From positions 21,963,001 to 22,027,000 of the forward strand of contig JALJCS010000010.1 in the NCBI GenBank assembly GCA_023055355.1: a stretch of 64,000 nucleotides of DNA. The letters are read 5' to 3'. Each line of letters opens with the position of its first letter. Position 1 is the stretch's first letter. The DNA is from Agelaius tricolor (Eukaryota; Chordata; Aves; Passeriformes; Icteridae). Shown in pieces: positions 18,901 to 30,900 of the stretch. Below the pieces are notes generated by a model that was given only the letters and a program-made list of their open reading frames with translations, did not search any database and was not told the origin of the DNA. The translations under genes were made by a program, and so were the position numbers.

Positions 18901-21900
18901 TTTTTTTTCAAGACACATACTCTCAAAGTTATTATCTCCAAGTTCAGTATCCCTAAAGTATTTCTAAGGCAAGAGATGCTTTTGATTTTGGGAGAGGTTG
19001 TTCATACTTGGTCTGTCTGTGGTGTTGGTTAGGAGCAGACCACACAGAAATGACAACTGAGTTCCTGCTGTAGCATTTCCCTCATCAGGATGACCAATAC
19101 ATGTGTCTCATATGAATCTAGATGCTGATTTTTGAAAATGGTAAGAATATTTAGACCTTTGACTGAAGTTGTCCATTGTGTTCCAAAAGTAGTTAAGAGG
19201 TGACTGGCAGAGACCACAATTGCACAACTCATGTTTTATTTGGAAACTAGACAAAAAGAATTACATTTTTTTAAGTGTACTTGGTATCATATTCTGAAGA
19301 GTGATTCATGTGTCTTTAACTTATTGTTGGCAATTAAACAGTTCATCTCTGTAACTAAGATTAAATAAAATATATTTCACATAAATTAATCTTGGGTCAA
19401 TACTAGATTTTCACAAGTGCAGTTGGTGTCAACCATCTTTGGTTTATAATCAGCATAACTGTGTGCAGATGTCTTTGGATTAGAATATAGATAATGTGTC
19501 AAACTTAAACTTTGGTCAGTTTAACTTGTCTTAATACTTTAACCAGAAATAAAGGCTTTAAAATTGATTTTCACAGTCTTAAGAATATCTTTTCAATAAC
19601 TGCTTTGCAGTTTTGGGGGAGTTTTTCCCCCCCTCTGAAATGAGGATGTACCTTGACTCCAAGTGAATTTGTAAGAGTTGAGAATTTCACTTCATGACCA
19701 TGTCAGAATGAAATTTATTTGAAATAATCAGTAAGATTTCATGGGAGAGTGATAGTGCAATCTTACTGGAAAACTGGGTTGGTTTTGTATGTTTGTTTTA
19801 ATATATATATATATACACAGCTTAATGTTTCCAATCCTCTTTATTAATTTCCAATCCTCTTATTTGCCTCAAGCCTGAATCACATGATTTGTGGATCAAC
19901 CACTTAATAAACCCCATTTGAAGAATAAGATCCCACATTTTCCTTTCTTTTGCAGAATTAGCATATGTCTCTCTGAAATTTCTGTTCTAAAATGCAGTTT
20001 TTCACTAGGCTGTTGTGCTGTCATTATTCTTGGTTAGGTGTGAGAAACTTATGCATAGCTTCTTTATAAGCAATTAAATGGTAGAGTAAGTAGTTATTCA
20101 CAAAAGATATCTTTGTATTGTACTGGTAATTTAACCCTATACGCTTTCATGTTTTTCATTTTTGCAGACATGCTTTCTGACCTGTTTGATCTGAAGGGAT
20201 GTGTTTTGAAGTGCTTTCATCTTCTCAGTGTTTGGTTTCACTCATACTCTGTGCCTTAGAGCTTTGGGTCTTTCCAGTCAGGGTCCTGAACTGTGTGACC
20301 TCTCTGTTTTCCTTGTGAATATTTCACAGTAATGCTTACATGCTTCTCCTGACATTTCAAACTGTTCCTTGACTAGAAGGCTGGGGATCAAATTCTAGAT
20401 GTGAGAGAGTTTGTGTATAACAAATTGTTAGTTTCCTTTTGTCATAGTTTTCCTTAGTAATACTTGACTTCTGTTTCTCTTTGTTGGTGATGCTGTAGCA
20501 AAAACACACTCAGGAATATGGAAAGATCTTCAAGTCTCACTTTGGTCCCCAGTTTGTTGTATCCATTGCAGATCGAGACATGGTTGCTCAAGTGCTCCGA
20601 GCAGAAGGCAGAGCACCACAAAGAGCCAACATGGAATCCTGGCAGGAGTACAGAGATTTACGGGGGAGAGCCACGGGGCTCATTTCTGCGTAAGTGCTCT
20701 CAGCCCTTCACTTTCCCTGTTTTCTTGTGCAAGTTTAGGGATTTTCTGAAGGACTGTACAGGTCATCTGGGAAATCACGCTTTCCTCTGTGGGGAAATTT
20801 GTGTGTCTAGTGGGGAGAAGTATTTGTGGTGAATGCTATGAATTTGTCCTGCTGTGAAGTTTCAAAGGCATGGCAATGATGTGTAGTTGAGTGTGCAGTG
20901 AGCTACTTTGCACAAAGACATTCTTTGGGAGTGTGTATCAACTGGAGTTTGAGCTGAGTCACTTACCTGCAAGCAGTTTTACAGAATAGAGCTTACTAGC
21001 TTTGGCACTGCACTGCATGAATGTGGGTTCATTGCATCAGTTCTAGACTGTTCTATCTAGCAGGCAGTGTGCTGTGTGGAATTGTTGGCTCAGATTGGTT
21101 TTAGCTTTATTGTTCTTTGAAGTGCCCCCTCAGTAGACAAATGTAAAGAATGGTCAATTCACACTGTAGTGCATCCCCAGACAGATATTTTTGAATCTGG
21201 CTGGATCCAGAAGAGCTATCTGTCTGTGCAGCTTGCATAACCTGGCAGCGCATGTGGGTGTGGTTAATTGCCACTGGGAACTACTCAGAGTCCCCACTGA
21301 CATAGGATGTTTATTTAGAGGGAAATTAATTTCCTGAGTCATGGACAGTCTGTTTTTCATGGTAGCAAAAGTGTTATGTATTGCACTGCAGACCCAAATC
21401 TTAAGCTGCAGTTGAGACTCAAACTAACAGTTCCTTGATACTTAGTGAAAAGAGATCTTAAATCAGGAGACTCAGGAGATATATGTTAAAGAGATCAAAT
21501 TCTTCTGCTGGATGATAAGTTTCTGTGCCTTGCAATGGCATTGCTCCTGGTAAAAAAAGTAATGGGAAATATAACAATTTTAAATAAACACATAAAAGAT
21601 AATTGCCCATTTTCATAAGGAATTGAAAAGTATGCTTGGAGCCACTGTTCCCAAATACGCTGCTCATACAGAGCATGTAGATACTACAATTCAGATTTTT
21701 AGTCTTCAGCATCAAGGTTTCCATACATAGCTCAGCTAAAGCAGAATGTGTAGCTGTAAGTTGTTTCTCTGCAGGTAGCTCTGCTCTCTTATTACTTTGT
21801 GGGTTTAGAGCTGGGACAGCTGAAAGTGATGTATCAGTAACAGAATTTATGGTACCAGCTCAAGTTGTTGATTTGTCAGATGTGAATGTGAGACCTTTAT

Positions 21901-24900
21901 TTGGTAATTAAGTACTGGTTCTCTGTAAAAGCAGTTTTGCAGACCACCCATTCGAGGTAATTTTAATAGAATATCTTACAAATTTCTTGCATTAGCTACT
22001 ACTAACAGACTAACATAGGGACACTCATCAAATTCGGATCATTGAGTGGGCAAGTTCTGTCACTCAACCCAGAGATTGACTTACACCTTAAGATACAGGT
22101 TGCATCACTGAAATTTAATGAGGACATGCAATAATACAGAATATAATTGTAGGAGCAGAATAAAATTGTAGGAGCACAATACAAAATATACATTATCATA
22201 ATTTTCATTTTACCATTTGCTCTCATTTGACATGAAAAATTACAAACAGTTTGGTTGCAGAGCTCTTACCCAGCTGATGATTGTTAAGGAAAATCATGTA
22301 TTGACATTATTAATAATTTCTTCTAGAGAGGGGGAGCAGTGGCTAAAAATGAGAAGTGTACTGAGGCAAAAAATTCTGAAACCCAAAGATGTGGCTGTTT
22401 ACTCTGAAGGAGTCAATGAAGTTATCACAGACTTAATTAAAAGAATCCACACCCTCAGAAGCCAAGAGGAGGATGGGGAAACAGTGACCAATGTTAACAA
22501 CCTTTTCTTCAAGTATTCAATGGAAGGTAAGCCCAGGGTGAATCTGTAAAGAAAATGGATGTAAAGCAGTGTGGTTGTGGTTAGGAATTTCTGTCAAATG
22601 ACTGTGCTGATTAATCTGAAAAAGGAAGTTTGATATTCTGCATTTGTGTGTCTTCCTAGTTAGTGCATTGGGTATCAGTAGGATTCCTTTTTAGAGTCCT
22701 TGTATTAAGGAGCAATTCCCATGGAAGTGCTGGTGTATAGGTAAAATGTTCAGTCAAGGTCTTGAACAGTCTCAGTACTCTGTATTTCTGTATTAGTTTC
22801 TCAAGAATAAGGGTGCTGACTTTCTAACAGGTGACTTCTAAGGCATGTTAATTTCACAATATACCAGCCAAATTCCAATGAGGAATCCCCATGTGATGTA
22901 TCTAAATTCAGTTCACAGCTTAATGTGGGAAAAAATACTGCTTTTCCCTGCCTACAGATGCCAACTATGGGATTGTTATGCTTACCTTAAGATCATCTGC
23001 CACTGGCTACCATTAATGAGGGAATGCTGAATGAAACCCTGGCCTGAGCCTGTATGGCATTTCCTGTGTTCTTATAGAAATCTCATGGTGACACATATTT
23101 TATATATTTCTTTAACTGACTGCATACAACCCCATCTTGTTACATGTAATGCCTTTTAAAAACATTGGTACTCTTTGCTGACAGGCAACTGAGTAATTTG
23201 GGTTTTGAAGAATATCCAGATTGCTCACTTTGTGTCAAATTACTGGCTGCCTGCTTGGTCTGTTTCACATTAATAGTGTCTAAAAATGGCATTTAACTAC
23301 CAGTTTATGGAATTTCAAACTGTGAGCTTACAGATTCACTGTAACTGATGGGTTGGTTTAAATTCTTCACATTCTTTTAGTTTTTCACTTGTAACTTGTG
23401 CCTGGCACACATTTATTTTCTATATGACTTGCTGTTTATTTAACTTAGCCTGTAACTGTTCAGAGAACCAATACATAAGATTTCTTTGAAGGGACCATGT
23501 AAGCAGTGAGAGGATGTATAAGAACTAGCAGTTTCTGAAAGAGGCAAAAAGGAAAGAAAAGATGCAGAAAAATATCTTCCCAGGGAGGAAAATTAGGAAA
23601 GGAAGAGTGAGTTAAAAATAACCAAATTTCAAAATTAATTTTGTTAGTAAAGATAAGGTCTAGTGGAGGTGCCTGCAGAACTGCAGAAAAAGATCCGTGA
23701 AAATTACAGCAAGTCAGAACAAGAGACAGTCAATATTGTCACTTGCAACAGTGTCACACTGCTGTTTTTTAGGGTCGGGTGGAGAATGGTGTGTGCAGTG
23801 GAAGCACTATCTGGAGTGCAAGATTTTTATCCATTTACACAAACTCAGCATTCATTTGCTACCAGCTGATGACAGACACAGCCAGTAGTAGAAACTCCTC
23901 TGTTGTCAGCAGTTATCAGAAATGTCTTTGGACTCGTGTGTCCCTGAGTGTTCAGAGGCCAGCAGGGCAGGCTTAGGATTCACAGTGCAGTGCAAAACAC
24001 AGCAAACGGGCTGGAGGCTGCTCTGCTTCTGGTGGAATTCCTGGCTGCCTTCTCATGCTGAGCATTATTGACATAGCAACTACTGTCTTGCTGCAGTGTT
24101 TAGCTGGGCTCTTTTACTGTGCTCTGGATTTCTGTTTTATCTGTTCCCCAACTGAAGTAGTAATAAATTTCTTGTAAAGTAGTTCCATTTAATGCTAATT
24201 AATTCCTTAAATTATTAATATAATCATGTATGTATATAGACAATTCTTTCATTTTTTTATGTGCAGGTGTGGCCACTATTCTGTATGAATGCCGGTTGGG
24301 CTGCCTGGAAAACAACATCCCACAGCAGACTGTTGAATATATTGAGGCTCTGGAATTGATGTTTAGCATGTTTAAGACCACTATGTATGCAGGTGCTATT
24401 CCTAAATGGCTTCGTCCACTTATTCCAAAACCCTGGAGAGAGTTCTGCAGATCCTGGGATGGACTCTTCAAATTTAGTAAGATTTAGTAGTAGAAAAGTT
24501 CAGCTGTATTTCTGCAGGTTCTGTGTGTGTTTGAACGGGACAAGCTGCATTTCTCTTCTAAAATTATAAGAAGACATTGTGGCAGAAGTAAGTTTCATAT
24601 TAAATGCAGACTGGCCAGGGGAACTGTTTTAAAAAATATTCTACTGAAAACAAAATTTATCAGTACATTTCAAAACTCCCCTATTTTATACTGCTCTTTC
24701 TTTATTTATCTTCATCTGTTTCAGCACCCGCTTGTCATTCCAGGTCCAAGAGCTTTGCCAAGGTTTTATCTTAAGCCCCTTCAGTTTTAATGAGGGTAGT
24801 TTTGTTGACTTCAGCAAAATTTTAATTAGGCACCCTAACATAATCACCACTAAAACTGACTAGAAAGTTAATAAACTAGACACTAGCAATTCATTAAACA

Positions 24901-27900
24901 CTTTGTAAAGTTTATTTATATATATACAAGTGTATAAGTTGACATTGAAGTACACTGATGTACTACAATATGGGCTTTTTGGTAAATAAAACATTCCAGG
25001 CTACTTTATGAATCAGTTTTCGTGTGAGTAGGAAGAAGGAGTTGTCTTTGCAATTTTATTTTTTTTTTAATGTACTTGAGTGTTAAAAAAACTTGAACCC
25101 TTTTTCTCTGTCAAGTATTAGAAAGCTGCATGCATTTTCATTTTTTGTAAGCTCATTCTGTGAGCTCATTCTGTGAACCATTAACTTTCAGAGGAGTTTT
25201 TCTTTTCTTAAATTCCTTGCTTGACCAAAGATGCTGTTTGCAGTCACTAGAATGTACATGGAGCTATGGGTGAAATTGCTCAGTGTGTCATTCATTGAAG
25301 TTTTTGTATTTTTGTTATCACTTGATGGTCCTCATCTTCCTCTTCAAAATAATTAAGTTCTGTGGCTTTGACCTTCTGGTTGCTGCTAGTATCTTGCAGC
25401 AGCCTCTGTGCTGAGCTGCAGCGTGCTCTGCAGAGTCCACCACTTCTTGCAGAGTCACCAGGAGACAAGCCAGGTGGGCATAAAACTTGGCCTTGAGTTT
25501 CCCTCAAGGAAGGTCACTGAAGTCTCTTGTGTCCTTTCTTTGTGCTCAGCATTCTCATGCTGTGAGCTGCCAAGGTTACTGTCAGCTCAATCTTTCCTTG
25601 CCATGAGTACCTAAAGACCTCCACCATCACTCTAGGATTTTTCCTTAAGAAAAAAGATTTTTTTTTTCCCCTAGATGTGCAGTGTAGTGTGAGAAAAGTG
25701 ATTGCTGAATGGAAGCAGCACAAAAATAAAAATGGAGGCTTAACAATTTTTTTGAATCCCAAAGGTCAAATCCATGTTGACAACAAATTGAAGGCTATTC
25801 AGTCTCAGCTGGACCAAGGAGAAGTAGTGAATGGTGGGCTACTTACACACCTCCTAGTGAGTAAGGAACTTACTTTGGAAGAGATCTATGCCAACATGAC
25901 TGAAATGCTTCTGGCAGGAGTGGACACAGTAAGCTTGTTACCATTTTTCTTGTGCATAGTTGTTTTTGTACACCAGGATCACTGGCAGCTCTCTTCAGGG
26001 GGGTTAAATTACTGGTAAGGATGTAATTTTAACAGATTTAAGCCATGAGGCCTTTAAAGTGATACAAAATACTTCCTGTAGTGTGTAATCTCTCCACTGG
26101 AATGAAATCAGCGTTCTGATCTAGCTGTGGTTTACAGGAACCCATCACTTGGGAGTCTGTTCCTCAGTTTATTAAACAGATAAAATAGCAATTGTCTTTA
26201 CATTCAGCTTGTATTTCATACATTTTCTTTTACTAGTTTGCTTATCAGGTTGGTGTTTGTGCTACTTTAGGTGGAGCATGATAGGAAAGTTAGGGTGAAA
26301 AACATTGATCAATAAATTCATATTGGTAAAGGATTTCCATGTATGGCTAATTAAATCAACTGGGACACACACTATGGATCAGATACCTGGTTTCTGCTGG
26401 AATCCATTTCTGGGGGAATGGTAGGCCAGCAATGATGTGGATAAGGCACAAGTTCACTCTGCCCCTGCTTGTGCTGGCAACATAGAGTCAGGCAGAGGCA
26501 GAGACCTGTGATAGAGGCTCAGGGTTAGTGGGGCTGGTGTATCCAATATGTGAACACCTAGGAATGTGTTTCAGGTGTCTCTCGTTCTTTATTCTTCTAA
26601 TTTGCCATACATTTGAAGAAAAATTAATGTCGTGTGTACTTCCCCCCTCATTCCTAGCATATGAAATCAGTGTAGCTCAGTACTGACTGCAGCATGACCA
26701 TTGGAAGAATAAGGAAAGAGAAAGATGAGTTATTGTATGTAAAATGTATACAGAGCTATTTAGAATATTGGTGAACACTTCTACTATAAATGATTGTTAC
26801 TGAACAAATTTTTTAAGGAAATTGTATTAATTAGATAGAGAAGTGTTATGTAGGACTTAAATAGTCTTATAGTAAAAAGGTTTAAAATAAGTAAAAAAGT
26901 AAAATGGTCTTAAAGAAAAGAAAAACTCTCTGGTTAATTGAATTCAGATTTTTTTGGCTTAAGAAACTTTGTAAGGTTTCTAAAGAAAACCAAAAAACCC
27001 CAGCATCAATCACTTTTGAATTCCAAAATAAGGAGAATATGTAAAACTTCTTCATGTGCTGAATATTACTCCATTGGTTAAATGTCCCAAGGGTTTAATA
27101 ATTTGCAGAGGTTTTTGATGTTGGTTCTTAAGTAAAACAGTTATTAATCCCATTAATTTTCTAATCTTTCACACCATTAATTTTCCATTTTTAGTGTGTG
27201 ACATTTTTCATTAAACTAAAAGGACAATGTTCATGCCAGGAAGAATTACCCTTTCCATTTGACTCAGCTTTCTCAGCTGGCAACAGTCTTTTTCTGAGAG
27301 GACTATACTTCTGATTTCCTAATTTTCAAGTACAAAACAAAAATGGAAGGAACCTTTTTTTTTTTTCTTCTGCTGTCAATTCAGATCTCATTTTATCATA
27401 GAAGCTGAAAGAGATTTTGAGGATAATAAAAGCTTTCAGCAGAATTGTGAGGCAGTTGTTGGCTACAAAGCATTTTGTCTGTTCCTGGAGCAGTCCTAAT
27501 TTTTAAGAAGTTATGAAGGAACTGGGAATCTGGGAAGGAACACTGTTTAATCAGAGAAGTTCTGTACAATTTTCAGCTGCTCTGGGTTGCACTGTAGAAG
27601 GCACAGCCATTCCATATTGCAAGAAAATCAAGAAAAGCTTATGAGAGTTGTTCTTCAAGCATTATACCCCTGTTTGAAGACAAGACATAAAAGGTCACCA
27701 TCATGATGAATTTGCATTCTAAATTGATCTTAAACTTAAGACCAAAATAAGACATTTCCACAAACTGATTTTTTATCCAGCTGTGGTGAAAAAAGATTAG
27801 ATGATGGGGTTCTTTCAATCCTCTTGTGCTCAAAGTTGAACCGTGTCCTGCCTCGTGTTCTGTTTCTTCTTCACACAAAATATTTTTAAATGATAGTGGT

Positions 27901-30900
27901 GGAGCATTGCTTACCAAAAGGATAAAGTATAATCTTAGGCAGTGGTGATATCAATTCTGTTGTGTGGATGCTATGGGGGGACCCCCATATGCTTAAAAGG
28001 GGTTGGAAATGTTGTGAGAAGAATTTTCTTATCTTGTTTCCTGTGAAGTGTTTTTGTTGGAAGGAAAGGTGAAATGCATATTGAAAACTAAGAGCTGACT
28101 TAATCCATTGCTGTTTGGAGTGTTTATGTTTCAATATTGCTCACATAGTTGGGTTTGCATTTGGTTTGTCTGTTGCTTTTTATATTTCACTGGGAAAATA
28201 TCAGCAGGGATTGTTTTGATATGTGGTGGACTTTTAGATGGAAAAGGGATGAAGGAGGGGATGGCAACGTCTGGCAACCTCCCATTGAATCCAGATGTGA
28301 CTCATTGCCAGCCTCTTTCATAACTCTAAACATTTAAAACACATAGTTGAAAGCTGATTGTTTTTCTTGGCTTGAAATTAGTATTAATGTAATCTTGTTG
28401 GGCTTGATGATTGTGGTTTTTCCTTAGACTTCTTTCACTTTGTCCTGGGCCATATACTTGTTGGCAAAGCACCCAGAGGTGCAGCAACGTGTTTATGAGG
28501 AAATAGTCAATAAACTGAGAAAAGATCAAGTTCCAGTGGCTCATGATGTCCCAAAATTGCCTTTGATTAGAGCTGTCCTGAAAGAAACCTTGAGGTAAGT
28601 AGCAGACAACTAAAAGATTTAATTCCATGTTATTCTAATGAATTTTGAGTCCATTTTAGCATTTGTAGTTTATTGTTTCTAGTGCAATTTGCTGCTTCTA
28701 CTTTTATTTATTTCAGCAGTATTGTGTCCAAGGATGCTCAAGCAATGAATAAGATAGATTATATAATGTTTAGTGTTTCTCAGTATGGTAGAAGTGGTAT
28801 CACAAACATAGGACATGTCTATTAAGGTAGGGAATAGAAAGCTTTATTTTTCCCTTTAGTCTGTATGATAAAATGTAACAAACTTCTCCCCCACACTGGT
28901 ACTTCACAGTCCCACTTCAACAATTTTAAGCTTTTTGATTTAAATGAAAGTCATGTGACATACTTTTTTTAAAAATATGTTTATACTAAATGTTCATAAT
29001 GAGGGGAGGGGAGTAAGAGGATTTTAGAGAAGGCATCAATAAGGCTTTTTCAGCTTTAGCAGTAGTGCTAAAATGTCTCCAGCTTGACCACCTACCTTCA
29101 TGCTTGTACATGTATAAAGCAAATAAATGCATAGACCAAATAGCTCAATCTTCAGTTACTAATAAATAACTTTTCTTAGATGATGGTCATATTCTCACAG
29201 ATGATTCAAGGTCTTTGAAGCTTCAAGGTGTTCTGTACTCTATAAACATTTTTGGTGTGAATGATTATGGCATTCATCCTGCATATTTGTGAATGCAAAT
29301 TGGAATCTTAACATTTTAAAATTTGTGTTAGTTATTACTTTTGAACTTCAGATAAATATTTCTCACTAGGTTATATCCAGTATTGCCAGGAAATGGAAGA
29401 GTGACCCAAAAAGACTTGATCATTGGAGGATACTTGATACCTAAAGGGGTAGGTTCTGTTGAAGTCCTCTGCAGAGAACAGTTTAATTTTTGCAAATGAA
29501 ATATGATCTGCTCCAACATATATACACTTCATTGATTTTAAAAGTTTTCACCATGCTAGAACATTAGGAGGAAAGTATTTCAGTAATACCCATTTATATG
29601 CCACAAATAGATTTTATGATTGACTTGTTGCTGTTGTTTTGATATTTTTTATTTGGGTCCTCACCTGCAAATGAAATTTATCATCATGACTTCTTCTTAA
29701 TATCTTTGATAGTGGAGTCTATTTATAACATATCTGTGTAATGATACAATTCAATTTAAAAAGCATAGATTTCATTATTCTTGCAGTTTTCCAATTCTTT
29801 GTCTGTTAATTCCCTTTGTGGAAAGTTTCTCCCTTTTTCTCAAAGCAACTTCATGAAACAATTCCCAATACTTGTAACTTGTTCCCATCTCCTTCCCCAC
29901 TGCATGTTCTCTAATATATCCAGCAACATTGAAAACAATTTGAAGATTATTTCCTTTGACCAACTGAGTGAGGGATTTGATTTTTGAGGTATCCTTTTGT
30001 CTTCAGAATTACTGAGTTGCTTAATTTTTATCACCTCTTATTGCAGAAATTACAGTAATTGTAAATGCTTTTAAATTTTGTTATGTGTGTTGGAGCTAGC
30101 TAAATATAAATATCATTTGTTTCCTCAGACCCAGCTGGCACTTTGTCATTATGCCACTTCATACAGTGAAGAAAATTTCTCAGTGGCAAATGAGTTCCGA
30201 CCTGAGCGCTGGCTGAGGAAAGATAACTTGGACAGAGTAGACAACTTTGGCTCCATCCCCTTTGGTTATGGCATTAGAAGTTGTATAGGAAAAAGAATTG
30301 CAGAGCTGGAAATCCATCTTGCACTGATTCAGGTTAGAGCTATGTGACAGCACTACAAGAAGAAAGTGAATTGGTATTGTTTTTTTTAATGTATGCCATT
30401 TCTGGGTATCCTACAGTGCTCAAAATCTTTGTTTTGGAGTGTTGTCTAACGTACTCAAGCTGCAAAGACTTAAAAATTGAAAATAATCATGCTTGAAATA
30501 CAGCATAGTACCTAAACTACATTGCAGATGGTATAGTACACATGATGTAAAACTAAAGGTAAGTTTGTTAAGGAAATATATAGATTTGGTACAGAAGGCT
30601 TTTGTAAGCAAATCAGAAATCTTTCTTAATGTATATTACAATGGTTACCTGCTGAATTTCTGTGTTTATTTTAGAAGAATTCAGAACTTACAAAGATGGA
30701 AAATAGATTTTATATCCTTGTACTGATCACAGTGTGATGACAAACAGTAGAATTTTTCTATGTTCTGGGCTTTTCTGTCTCTTCTGGTTCTTTCTTTTAA
30801 CTCATTCTCATTTTAGATATACATAATTTATAGTTATATAAATAGTACATATTTAGATATATTGTTTTTGATTGGTTCATATCATAAAGAAAACGTTCCC

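Larger units (their letters stand above)
15932..20498 (+). other. CYP27C1 intron 1
   Basis: 4.6 kb. The first kilobase is CpG island and the rest AT-rich. It contains a polypurine tract, two perfect inverted repeats and a short AT repeat, listed separately. No further exon was seen. Confidence 0.85.
24477..25764 (+). other. CYP27C1 intron 4
   Basis: 1.3 kb to the conserved acceptor (or ending at 25674 if the upstream acceptor is used). Contains a short TA repeat near 24915-24926. Confidence 0.8.

Noticed and set aside
23663..23976. Cluster of short plus-strand open frames in CYP27C1 intron 3
   Set aside because: No conserved protein, and the exon 3 to exon 4 junction is already in phase without it.
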